Assembly (NCBI RefSeq): GCF_000208745.1
Contig: NC_030859.1
Location: forward strand, 159,496-223,495
DNA from: Theobroma cacao
Taxonomy: Eukaryota > Streptophyta > Magnoliopsida > Malvales > Malvaceae
Reading direction: 5' to 3'
DNA: 64,000 bases
In this document: one piece after another, positions 53,930-64,000 of the stretch
Layout of the letters: each line of letters begins with the position of its first letter
Position numbering within the stretch: the first letter of the stretch is position 1
Notes under the pieces: generated by a model
Told to the model about the DNA's origin: nothing
What the model saw: only the letters and a program-made list of their open reading frames with translations
The model's database searches: none
Translations under genes and position numbers: made by a program

Positions 53930-56688
53930 ATGGAGGATAAGCTCATGAACTCTGTACACTCCACCGTTTTTAAAGAGTCAGATTCCCTTGAGGGGAAGTG
54001 TACTAAAATTGAGGGTTATGACTTCAATCAGGGTGTAAACTACTCCCAGCTTCTCAAGTCCATGCTTTCCACTGGATTTCAAGCTTCCAATCTTGGAGAA
54101 GCTATGGAAATTGTCAATGAGATGGTTAGTTTCATTTATTTAGATTTCTTTTTCTTTTTTTTTTTCTCATACTGTTTTGGATGCTGTGTTTGTGTTTCTT
54201 TTTCTACTACTTGGTTGTTGCTAGCTTATTCTATATACACATTTTCAATCCAATTGAAGCTAGACTGGAGGCTTGCTGATGAGGCTATAACTGAGGACTG
54301 CAGTGAGGAGAAGGATCCTGCCTACAGAGAATCTGTCAGATGCAAGGTCTTTTTGGGTTTTACATCAAATCTTATTTCATCTGGTCTTCGAGATACTGTT
54401 CGTTATCTTACTGAGCATCACATGGTGAGTTGCTAATCAAACCTGAGAATCTGACTTCTTTTGTGTAGAATTGAGATGAGATGAAATGAAAAATGTAATG
54501 AGATAAAAAGTAGTAGACTGTCTACAATCCTCTGAATCTTGCCCACAGCAGGAACCTAAGAAGGAGAAAAAGAAGAAAATAAGGGAAAGGAATCTGAAAT
54601 AGTTAAATGCTGTAAATAATTAAAATCAATTTTATCTTTGGCCTTATTTTTCAAAAGGATTTCAAATCTGTCATCAGGTTCTTGATGTGGCTCTCTGGTG
54701 GCTCTCCACTCCATCTAAGAAGTGTTGCTGTTAAACTGACTGCAGGTTGATGTAATAGTTACTACAACTGGTGGCATAGAAGAAGATCTCATAAAGTGCC
54801 TTGCACCAACATATAAAGGTGATTTTTATCTACCTGGTGCTCAGTTACGTTCAAGAGGATTGAATCGCATTGGTAACTTGTTGGTTCCTAATGACAACTA
54901 CTGCAAATTTGAGGATTGGATCATTCCAATTTTTGATCAGATGTTGAAGGAACAACTTGAAGAGGTACTTCTACACACAAACACATGCAGACTATGTCAT
55001 ACCCTCTTGTTTGTCTGACAAATTTGAGCTCCAAATTGTGACATTGGATTTGGGCCCTTTTAGTTTTCACTAAATATCGAAAAGAAGATTAATTCTCGGG
55101 GTCTAATTTTTTGTGTATTGTCATTTTTTAGTAAAGAATTTGAAGATTGTAGATGAGGTCAAATCGAATAATAATGGAGCTTGTATTTGTACTCTATTCT
55201 ATTGATTTCAGTTACCATTATTAGATGTATCTCTTGTGACCTAGTGGTGTCTGCCATTCTGTTAAGTTCCTCTTGCCTCTTGTTTTTGGTTTTCACAGAA
55301 TATATTGTGGACTCCATCAAAGTTAATTGCACGCTTGGGAAGAGAAATAAATAATGAAAGTTCATACCTCTACTGGGCATACAAGGCAAGTGTCCTACCA
55401 ATTTAGCTTAATGCTGTGATAATATAACTACTTTTCCCCCTTTTCTTTTTCTATGATAAAAATGGTCAGATCTACATTATTGACTTTTGTGTTGGTATCA
55501 ATGACCTTCTGTAATAAATGTCATCATTTACTATACCCCATTGAGGTCATATATAATACTAATAAGTTGGTTATAGTTGTTAAATCTATTATGAAGTATT
55601 GGATTATTGTTGTGAAGATATTTTGTTACTGCTTGACTACCTTACTTTATCCTTTCTACTACAATGCCGTACGATATGAGTCTCGTCAACTAATATCATG
55701 AGTTTATCTTGAACAAGTGATTGAATTCATTTATTACTGAAGAAGACGCCACTAATGAATTCTCAAGCAACTGTAAAAGTAGAGAACATGCATTTCATAT
55801 CATGTTTCTGAAGTTTCATCATCTAGATTTTGTAATTTTGCTCTATGCAATGATAGTCTAGGAGGACTTTTAAGCATAATGTTGGTAATATTTGTTTTTC
55901 CCCTTATGGCACCACGGCTTATTTTTATTATTTATGAGTATTTTCCAGAACGAGATTCCTGTCTTCTGTCCAGGCTTAACAGATGGCTCTTTGGGGGATA
56001 TGTTGTATTTTCATTCCTTTCGCAGCCCAGGTCTGATAATTGATGTAGTGCAAGGTAGGTGTTTTCTGTTTCATCTTCATTACTTGCTTATTACTGACTG
56101 ATTGAAGATTGGGATATAAACATCTAATCGTCTTACTTATTGAACAGATATTAGGGCCATGAATAGTGAAGCAGTCCATGCAAGTCCCAGGAAAACAGGA
56201 ATGATAATTCTAGGAGGTGGACTGCCAAAGCATCATATCTGCAATGCTAATATGATGCGTAATGGTGCTGATTATGCTGTTTACATAAATACAGCACAAG
56301 AGTTTGATGGGAGTGATTCTGGAGCCCGGCCTGATGAGGCTATTTCATGGGGGAAAATACGAGGTTCTGCTAAAACGGTTAAGGTATGCCTTTGTGTACC
56401 CCATTGTCTTTCAGCTTCTGTTATTAGATATGCTCATTGTAAATCTCTTTTCGACTTCTACAATTGGGTCTTTCCTCTGTATCCTTTCTTGGCTTGCACT
56501 TTCATCTTTTTAGTTTGCTTGCCCTAGTTTGTTTTCCTCAGAAGCGAACAAATATACTATTTTGATTCCCGTCTCTTCTCTTGATCATATCCAATCAGGT
56601 ACATTGTGACGCAACTATTGCTTTCCCTCTGCTGGTAGCAGAAACATTTGCTTCAAGGTGGAAGAAATCTGTCAATATCAAGGCCTAG
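53930..56688 (+). CDS. DHS: Deoxyhypusine synthase
   Basis: Transfers the aminobutyl group of spermidine to a lysine of the translation factor eIF5A, the first step of hypusine formation; NAD+-dependent, cytosolic. Seven exons: 53930-54124, 54260-54424, 54746-54964, 55299-55385, 55949-56054, 56148-56383 and 56599-56688; 1098 nt, 365 aa, close to plant relatives. Conserved blocks: [95 protein letters not shown] (its Lys, about residue 327, matches the catalytic lysine of the family) and [15 protein letters not shown]. Intron 4 (55386-55948) starts with GC, not GT (AAG|gcaagt), and ends ttccag. This join alone gives YWAYKNEIPVF. The coding sequence is intact. Confidence 0.96.
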
Positions 56689-57458
56689 TTCAATTTTTTT
56701 TAACGAGTGCAGATTCATGTAATATCACTATTAAAAATCTCGTTATTTGTCCCTCGTATCATTGAGCTGGCATCCTAGGGAAGATGATACTATATAAAAG
56801 GAGGTCAATGCACTTTGCTCTGCCATGGTATAAATGAAGAGAAAATGAGTGCATTGTGTTTCCTAAATTGAGAGTTTATATTAGAGGTTGGAGAACTGTG
56901 AGAGGAAGTCTATTGTCTTTCAAGTTATTTAAATTGCTTGTAGCTGAACTCGTAAACCTGCCGAGGCATCTTACTGCATTGTCTTTGGCTGATTTATAGC
57001 CAGAACGATTAATAAATTACTTTAAATGCTCTCACTTTCACATCAAACAAAAGTTTCGTTGCAACCCCAGTTGTCTGGTCAGTTGTAGGAACCAGAGAAG
57101 TGTGCAATGGAAGAGCGCCTATCATCTTACAGGGCGAAGCAGATTGTCTAGACAAGGCACAAAGAAAGTTTCCAATCTGAGAAACGTAATAGATTTTAGG
57201 GACCATTGAAACTGAAAGAGATGCAAGTTAAGCAACCGTAAAAGACACAACCGAAGTATAGAACTGGGAAGTGTGGAACTTAACAGAGTTCGTGTGTACG
57301 AAGACTCTACGTAAACACGTCGGTTGGCTTTGTTACGAAAAGGCCCCTACTTTCCAGTAAGAATATATAATGTAAACGTTGTCAGGAACTCGAGAGAAGC
57401 AAAACTGAAACCTTGATGACAGTCAAAGGGACATGAAAATAACCCAATAGAATCCGAA
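56689..57458. other. Spacer between deoxyhypusine synthase and the intronless PPR gene
   Basis: Contains the 3' UTR of the deoxyhypusine synthase gene and the promoter and short leader of the PPR gene. No other feature recognised. Confidence 0.5.
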
Positions 57459-59609
57459 ATGCCACCCAAGTCTCTCCCAGCTAAAACCCCAAAACCCTAC
57501 TTCTTCTACGGCCACCGCAAGCCTTCTCAAAACCGCCCTGTCGTATACGGTGGCCTCTTTTCCAACCGCCAAATACTCAAAACTCCCCAAACCCCTCCAC
57601 AACCTTCACCACCCTTCGATCTCCGCAAATGGGACCCGTATTATCTCTCCCAGAACCCATCACCACCGTCCACTCCCAATCCGTACCAAAACCCGAAACT
57701 CTCTCCAATCGCCCGCTTCATCGTTGACGCCTTCCGCAAGAGCCGGTATACGTGGGGACAAACCGTGGTCTTTGAACTCAACAAGCTCCGCCGCGTCACC
57801 GCCTCGCTGGTGGCGGAAGTGCTCAAAGTCCAGAACGACCCCGTTCTGGCTTCCAAGTTCTTCCATTGGGCTGGTAAGCAGAAAGGATTTAAACATAATT
57901 TCGCTTCTTACAATGCTTTAGCTTATTGCCTCAATAGAAATGGTCGTTTTCGAGCTGCTGATCAGTTACCGGAGCTAATGGATTCCCAAGGGAAGCAACC
58001 AACTGAAAAACAGTTTGAAATTTTAATACGAATGCATGCTGATAACAACAGAGGACAAAGGGTTTACTATGTGTATCAGAAAATGAAGAATTTTGGAATA
58101 AAGCCGCGTGTTTTTTTGTATAATCGGATAATGGATGCGTTGGTCAAAACGGGTTATTTAGATTTAGCATTGTCAGTGTACGAGGATTTTAGAGGGGATG
58201 GTTTGGTGGAGGAGAGCATCACATTCATGATATTGATCAAGGGGTTATGTAAGGCTGGGCGGATAGAGGAAATGCTGGAGGTTTTGGGGAGGATGAGGGA
58301 GAAGTTATGTAAGCCGGATGTTTTTGCCTATACAGCTATGGTTAGGATTTTGGTTTCGGAAAAGAATTTGGATGGGTGCTTGCTTGTTTGGGAGGAGATG
58401 GAGAGAGATGGGGTGGAACCGGATGTGATGGCATATGTCACATTGGTTACAGGGTTGTGTAAGGGAGGGAGGGTGCAAAGAGGATACGAGTTGTTTAGGG
58501 AGATGAAAGATAAAGGGATTTTGATTGACAGGGCAACCTATGGTGTCTTAATTGAAGGATTTGTGAAAGATGGGAAGGTTGGGTCCGCTTGTGATTTGTT
58601 GAAGGATTTGGTAGATTCAGGATACAGAGCTGATTTGGGGATTTACAATTCACTTATTGAGGGATTGTGTGATGCGAGGCGGGTTGATAGAGCTTATAAG
58701 CTTTTTCAGGTTACTGTTCAAGAGGGGTTGGAGCCAGAATTTGCAACCGTGAATCCGATGTTGGTGGCGTTTGCAGAGATGAGACGAATGAATGACTTTT
58801 GCAAGTTGCTTGAGCAGATGCAGAAGTTAGGATTTTCTGTTATTGATGATCTTTCTAAGTTCTTCTCATTTGTGGTTGGGAAGGAGGAAAGAACAGTCTT
58901 GGCTATACAAGTCTTTGATGAGTTAAAAGTGAAAGGTTACACTGGTGTTCCAATTTACAATATCTTAATGGAGGCTCTCCGCAAGACTGGGAAGGTGAAA
59001 CAAGCATTATCACTCTTTCAAGAAATGAAGGGTTTGAATTTTGAGCCCGACTCCTCTACATATGGTACTGCAATTATATGTTTTGTAGAAGATGAAAATA
59101 TTAAGGAAGCTTGCGTCTGCCATAATAATATAATAGAGATGTCATGTGTTCCTTCCATTGATGCTTATTATTCTCTTGCGAAAGGTCTCTGCAAAATTGG
59201 GGAGATCGATGCAGCTATGATGCTTGTTCGTGATTGCCTGGGGAATGTTACAAATGGGCCCATGGCATTTAAGTACGCTCTTACTGTTCTTCATGCCTGT
59301 AAATCAGGTGGTGAGACAGTGACGGAAGTGTTGAATGAAATGATGCAAGAAGGTTGGCCTCCAGATAACATTATATACTCTGCAATTATATCTGGTATGT
59401 GCAAGTACGGGACCATAGAAGAGGCAAGGAAGGTTTTTGCTAATTTGAGAACGCGCAAACTTTTAACTGAAGCTAATACAATTGTGTATGATGAAATATT
59501 AATTGAACATATGGAGAAGAAAGCAGCAGACCTTGTGCTCTCAGGATTGAAGTTCTTTGGTCTGGAATCCAAATTAAAAGCGAAGGGTTCCACCCTGCTA
59601 TCTAGATGA
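57459..59609 (+). CDS. EMB3131: Pentatricopeptide repeat protein, At4g20740 (EMB3131) type
   Basis: A single open exon of 716 aa; lack of introns is normal for many P-class PPR genes. The N-terminus (KPYFFYGHRKPSQNRPVVYG, GLFSNRQ) and C-terminus (ADLVLSGLKFFGLESKLKAK) match the Arabidopsis protein At4g20740 as I recall it. About a dozen 35-residue PPR units fill residues 140-690, for example SYNALAYCLNRNGRFRAADQ, TFMILIKGLCKAGRIEEMLE, AYVTLVTGLCKGGRVQRGYE and IYNILMEALRKTGKVKQALS. No C-terminal E/DYW editing domain is present, so the expected role is RNA binding, stabilisation or processing in an organelle. The target RNA and compartment are not visible from sequence. The start is the first Met of the frame and agrees with the relative. 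Confidence 0.93.
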   Translation: MPPKSLPAKTPKPYFFYGHRKPSQNRPVVYGGLFSNRQILKTPQTPPQPSPPFDLRKWDPYYLSQNPSPPSTPNPYQNPKLSPIARFIVDAFRKSRYTWGQTVVFELNKLRRVTASLVAEVLKVQNDPVLASKFFHWAGKQKGFKHNFASYNALAYCLNRNGRFRAADQLPELMDSQGKQPTEKQFEILIRMHADNNRGQRVYYVYQKMKNFGIKPRVFLYNRIMDALVKTGYLDLALSVYEDFRGDGLVEESITFMILIKGLCKAGRIEEMLEVLGRMREKLCKPDVFAYTAMVRILVSEKNLDGCLLVWEEMERDGVEPDVMAYVTLVTGLCKGGRVQRGYELFREMKDKGILIDRATYGVLIEGFVKDGKVGSACDLLKDLVDSGYRADLGIYNSLIEGLCDARRVDRAYKLFQVTVQEGLEPEFATVNPMLVAFAEMRRMNDFCKLLEQMQKLGFSVIDDLSKFFSFVVGKEERTVLAIQVFDELKVKGYTGVPIYNILMEALRKTGKVKQALSLFQEMKGLNFEPDSSTYGTAIICFVEDENIKEACVCHNNIIEMSCVPSIDAYYSLAKGLCKIGEIDAAMMLVRDCLGNVTNGPMAFKYALTVLHACKSGGETVTEVLNEMMQEGWPPDNIIYSAIISGMCKYGTIEEARKVFANLRTRKLLTEANTIVYDEILIEHMEKKAADLVLSGLKFFGLESKLKAKGSTLLSR

Positions 59610-60167
59610 AGAATTGAAGGCCGGTACATATTTTCAATGAGTCATTCGCCTGATAGGCTACCAATCTTATAAGCAGGCATCAAGATTGGTCAAGCTTGGT
59701 TGACCGGTGGACACTGACTAATGATTTAATGTCTATCAGCAGGCTTCAGCCTGTATCGATCAGCTCAGCTTGTTTCGCTTCTCTAGAGGAGCACGATTCT
59801 ACCGCTGGGTCCAAATATGTACAAAGCAGTCTGTTTTCAGGGACATGCTCTTCCCTTTTGTAAGATTATTCCATGAGATATACGCATGCACACACACAAA
59901 AAAGGATTGTTTTATGACAAAGTTATCTCGGTAACCTTCTTTGAGGTTTAGATAAAATAATGTTGCAGTTTCATTAAATATACTGTTGTGATCAATATCA
60001 ACTTCAGCTCATCAACTTCAAGTTTCTTAATTATTATTCAGTACCTTTAAACACATTCTCTGCATCCAAATAGAAATCCCCTTTATTGAACTTCAATGAC
60101 TTTCTTTGTTTGTCCCAGAAACAAAGCAAGACAAAGATAAACTAGCCTAAGTTGTAACTTTTGGCTT
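59610..60167. other. Convergent 3' regions of the PPR and defensin-like genes
   Basis: The two flanking genes end towards each other; the stretch should contain both 3' UTRs. A short (CA)n run (cacacacac) lies near 59890. Nothing else seen. Confidence 0.5.
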
Positions 60168-60548
60168 TTAACATTGACGGCAGATACAAGTTCTAATCAT
60201 GAAGCAAACCCCATAAACTGGAGCTCCATATTTCCCAGTTTTCCCAAAATGCTGAATGCAAAGATTATTGCATTCATCTTGTGTGCAGCCTGGATCCGGA
60301 AATGATTGCTGACAATCTGAGCTCTGTCCCATCATCAGCTGATTGCCTGTAATCATAAAACAAACGTCTGATTAATGATTAATCTTCACACCATTCAAAG
60401 ACTCATTTCTTTACAGTTCTATCCTACTTTTGTTTTTTAATGCTAAAGGGCTGCATAGGTTTTAGTGAATAATGGAAACCTTACCAAAACAAAGTAACAG
60501 AAGCAGTAGGACGGCGGAGAAGGAGAAGGAGAAGGAGAGGCTCTTCAT
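60168..60548 (-). CDS. Defensin-like secreted cysteine-rich peptide (DEFL)
   Basis: Two exons, 60548-60485 and 60346-60168, encode 80 aa; the intron (gtaagg...tacag) falls after the signal peptide, the usual position in plant DEFL genes. Exon 1 encodes MKSLSFSFSFSAVLLLLLLC, a signal sequence. The mature part has eight cysteines, with C-x4-C-x3-C (CTQDECNNLC), G-x-C (YGVC) and C-x-C (CIC), the gamma-core and cysteine-stabilised alpha-beta pattern. Such peptides act outside the cell as antimicrobial or signalling factors; which applies here cannot be told. The gene is easy to miss because each exon is short. No clustered paralogue is seen in the window. Confidence 0.85.
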
Positions 60549-60613
60549 GGCTTCAATCTGTTTTGTCTGTGGCAGTGCGTTGGTTCAAGACTGCAGGGAC
60601 CATATGGTTTCTG

Positions 60614-60623
60614 CTATTTAAAA
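60614..60623 (-). promoter_or_regulatory. Candidate TATA-like element of the DEFL gene
   Basis: On the minus strand TTTTAAATAG lies about 65-75 bases before the ATG, a normal distance for a short leader. Weak match, sequence only. Confidence 0.3.
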
Positions 60624-62054
60624 GAAGTTGAGCATGTAAGATTCATTGCTTGGAATTCTAAATTCTTGTTACTTTTGACATAAAAGGGAAGATATGTGCT
60701 GGACAAGGTTGTTTTCTTCCATTATAACCAACAAAAATAGTTGTAAAATTCATCATATATGGAAGTTCAATTATTGTGTTTACCTGTATTGTCAGACACA
60801 TTAATTTCCAATTAGAAAATTTTTAAAAACTTGTGTTGAGCATAAGACAGTAAATTACAAAGATTCACAATGACATGACAAGTAAAGCAACCAAAACAAT
60901 GTCCAATGATCACCAAGTAAATTTGGTTCTCATGTTTCTTACAACGGCAAGGATAGAATGCATCACCAAATGCAAAAATGCTTCCGATGGAAGATATGAA
61001 CTCACTTATACCGCTATATGTAGCACAAATTTTAGTCATATTAAAAACAAATGTAGTGTACTAATAATGAGAGTTATGGTACTCTCATTTTCCTTTTCTT
61101 TTTTCTGTCGGTTCATAGACCTGGAAGCTTTCAAACCGCATGTCAAGATGGATTTTGAAAAAAATAAGAAAAGAATGAGCAAAGGAATGATGATTTGGAA
61201 GTTCAACTTCATGCGAGCAGGAAAACCAGAACCAATGCAAGTATACTGAAACAAAAAGAACTTCAGTAGCCTCACTCTTTCCTGGCCCTTTTAACCTTTT
61301 CTTGTTTCATTTCTTCTAAATAAAATTAGGAAAAATAAAACAGGAAACCTTTTAAGATAAGGAATATTCTTTATAGAAGATAAAGATAGAGATAAACACC
61401 GATGCGTGCTGGGAGTTTTTTGTAAACCAGAGAGCTTTGTATGAAGATTGTGCAGGAGCCATGCATTTCAAAAAGAAATGGTTCTCAATTTCGGTTGTTC
61501 CTGCTGATTGACTACTAGGTTATAGGTGTGTTCTGTTTCATTATATGCAGCTTATCTCATATTAGGGACATATCCTAAACCCAAAAAATAAATAACGGTT
61601 ACTGATAGACCAGCTAATTAAGGAAAATCACACAAGAGAAAAGTTCAAAATTGATGCATATACAGACACACACTTTATCTATCATTTTCTACATGCTAGC
61701 CAACTTATCAGGATAGCATACACCTCAATCTGAATAAACTTATATTCATTAGGGAGACTTTTCAACTCTGGTATAATACATCCATAGTTTCTTTGTAGTG
61801 CTTCAATAAATCTGGAGAAAGAAGGAAAAAGAATTAAGTTATTACACTAAAAGGAAAAGGAAAACAAACTCAATTGAAAGGCCTCAATACTATTCATGAA
61901 AGAACTTTTTTTAAAAAAAAAAATATGTTAAATAAAGAGAGACATTATAGACAAAACTCAAAAGTTTACGAAATGAAAGGAACGAGTAAAAAATGTTGTT
62001 ATGTACAGTGCAGATGGGATACCTGAGCCAAATGAAATCTCTGAGACATCGAGT
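60624..62054. other. Spacer between DEFL and NLR genes
   Basis: AT-rich DNA with the promoter of the DEFL gene at the left and the 3' UTR of the NLR gene at the right. An open frame at 60875-61249 (plus) has no domain. No repeat family recognised. Confidence 0.5.
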
Positions 62055-64000
62055 TCATGCGACAACGGCTTGATGATAATCAATTATTATCAATGGGATG
62101 TGAGAAATCTTGGCCCAATCTTTACCTTTCTCCTTTTGGCAACGTTTTGTCAGCAATGGACAGCGGGAAATGGACATAGAAGAAAAGGAGACAGGGAGCC
62201 CCTCTGGTGGCATGGATTGGAGCTTTGGGCAGCTATCGAGGTTCAATTCCTGAATAGAGGTAAGGTGTTAAAGCCCTTTGTAGTCCAGAGTTTTGAGATT
62301 TGGAAGACTCCCAATGCCCAGCTTGGTAATAGTGGATGGCAGCAGCTGCTCATCTGGAAAGAACTCCATATCTCCTCCATTCATCATGAAATGTGTAAGA
62401 CAGTGGAGTTTGTGCAATCCCCATTCCATTCGACTAGCAATAAGTTTATTACAATCATTAATTTCAAGATATTTTAATTTGAATGGCAAGCCCCCTTCTG
62501 GAAATGACTCAATCTCTGGACAATTTGAAACACTCAAATAGTCGAGGGATGGGAGAAGGGAGTGCATATGCTCGGGGAGTGACTTTAAATTTTTGCAATT
62601 GTGGAGAGAAAGCGTTGTCAGGTTAGGGGCAGATAATCCTCTTTGGGGAAAAGATACAAAATTAGGACAGTCGGATATACATATATCATCAAGAGATTGG
62701 AGATGCTGCTGGTCAGGTCCCTCTAATGCAGATAAGAACTTGATGTTTGTACAATGCTTGAACAGGCATTTATTCAGGTTAGGAAAAGAGCCTAATGGGA
62801 ATGATTTTAGTGAATCATGGGCTCCAATTAGCTTCAATACTTGCAGAGATGTGTACAAGAGGATTCTAGAAAAATCAAGCTCACCGCAGTTATCAATCTT
62901 CAATCTCTTTAAGGAAACAGGTAGACGACCTTCAGGAAGGCACTCAAGAGAACAACTTCTAATAGAAAGTTGTTCAAGACGAGTGCAGTGCTGCAGCATC
63001 ATCTCCAGCATGGAATGTTGGACACTGCATTCTTCAATTTTTAATTCTTGCAGCTCTGTTGGTAGTGCCTGCAGCTGCATTTTATCACAACTCACTAACT
63101 TCAGTTTACACATGTCAGGAGCCCTCGGGAGACAACTAGCAAGCCTCTCACAATTTTCAATCCAAAGTTTTCTTAGAAGAGGAAGTGTTTTAGGTAGATC
63201 TCCAGTCAGCTTTGGACAATCTATTATGTATAGTTCTTGGAGACTAGAGAAAGTTCCATTTTCATCTCCCAAACACAACCACTCTTGCCACTCCTGCATC
63301 TTCTCGAACGTCAGTATTTCAAGTGATTCAAAGGGCTTTACACTAGAACCATTCCCATAGAACTCAGAAGCTACAGCAGTTACTCGAGCAAGTCTTCTGA
63401 TATGCAGCTTCTTCAAAGATCGAAGATGTCCAAGAGCTGGCAAGTACAAGCAATGCTCACAATTGCTCAACTCCATGCATGCGATTTTTGAAAAGGAATG
63501 ATGTCCCACCCATTCTGGAAATTGTGCACTTCCATAACCGAAAATTTTGAGGTGTTCCAGATCTGGAGAAGGCTGTAGCTGCTCAAGTACATTTCTTTCA
63601 TGTTCTAAATCTCTCTGAGGCACAAAGTTAGGTACATCTGCCTTTTCAGCGCTCCAACGCAACACTAATTTTTGCAGTTTCTTTTTACCCTTCAAATCGG
63701 CCTTCAAAGCATCTCCAGAAAAACCAACATTCTGTAAATTCGAAATGGAAAGAGTTCCACGAAGATGTTGGAGCTCCCCTAACTCGCTGATGCTGGACCC
63801 ACTGTGTTTGCCTACAACAAATGTAGTTAACTTGTGCAAATCTTTTAGATCACCCATATGTGCTGGCATCTCTTTCAACTTCGTGCCTCTAAGATCAAGA
63901 TGTTGCAAATTGGTTAACCTTCCCAATTTGGTAGGCAACTCAACAAGGTCGTGGCAATAGGATAGTAATAGAATTTGCAAATGAAACAGAGCACTCACCG
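62055..64000 (-). pseudogene. LRR region of a CC-NBS-LRR (NLR) resistance-type gene with an in-frame stop, partial
   Basis: Minus-strand frame open from the right window edge to a TAA at 62268-62270, 576 codons visible, all leucine-rich repeats of the RPPL1/R13L1-like CC-NBS-LRR class: LPTKLGRLTNLQHLDLRGTK, MPAHMGDLKDLHKLTTFVVG, LEILTFEKMQEWQEWLC, LPSLDYLSVSNCPEIESFPE. The NB-ARC and coiled-coil parts lie outside the window. After the TAA the same frame continues for 70 sense codons to a TGA at 62055-62057, encoding the normal family end ([34 protein letters not shown]). The reading LDYKGL-stop-HLTSIQ suggests that the stop replaced a Gln codon. The protein is therefore truncated by about 71 residues or the locus is a young pseudogene; the LRR upstream shows no other damage. 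NLR proteins sense pathogen effectors in the cytosol. Confidence 0.85.

Overview
This window is nuclear DNA from a eudicot plant, probably a rosid. Coding exons are split by short AT-rich GT-AG introns, intergenic spaces are long and AT-rich, and every recognisable protein belongs to a land-plant family: a type IIB Ca2+-ATPase, cytokinin dehydrogenase, IQD, P-class PPR proteins, an S-domain receptor kinase, a defensin-like peptide and a CC-NBS-LRR-type LRR. No rRNA gene, convincing tRNA gene, CRISPR array, bacterial operon or complete transposon is visible.

Layout. 1-779 (+) holds the last three coding exons of an unrecognised Ser/Ala-rich protein. 3579-10511 (+) is a complete ACA4/ACA11-type Ca2+ pump with a 3 kb first intron. 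11143-12488 (-) is a small conserved-looking protein of unknown function. 13061-15314 (-) is cytosolic NAD+ glycerol-3-phosphate dehydrogenase. 19420-20959 (+) is a tapetum-type bHLH factor. 26128-28303 (-) is a cytokinin oxidase of the CKX1/CKX6 group. 28.3-36.2 kb is gene-poor. 36192-38124 (-) is an IQD calmodulin-binding protein. 41489-45932 (+) is a chloroplast-type PPR protein with an internally duplicated exon. 47074-48857 (+) is a Trp-Gly-rich protein. 49601-52534 (+) is an intact G-type lectin receptor kinase. 53930-56688 (+) is deoxyhypusine synthase with a GC-AG intron. 57459-59609 (+) is an intronless PPR protein. 60168-60548 (-) is a defensin-like peptide. 62055-64000 (-) is the LRR end of an NLR gene carrying an in-frame stop.

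The genes are independent plant transcription units, not one pathway. The set ACA4 - GPDHC1 - CKX1 matches neighbours that I recall from Arabidopsis chromosome 2 (At2g41560, At2g41540, At2g41510), so the left half looks like an old conserved block. The right end carries defence-type genes (receptor kinase, defensin-like, NLR) mixed with housekeeping genes.

Exon boundaries were derived by hand from reading frame, splice dinucleotides and family conservation. In each complete model the exon lengths sum to a whole number of codons. I found no wholly new system. The best leads are the tandem exon duplication in the PPR gene, the WG/GW-rich protein, the single-codon break in the NLR, and a tiny retroposed fragment with perfect target-site duplications.
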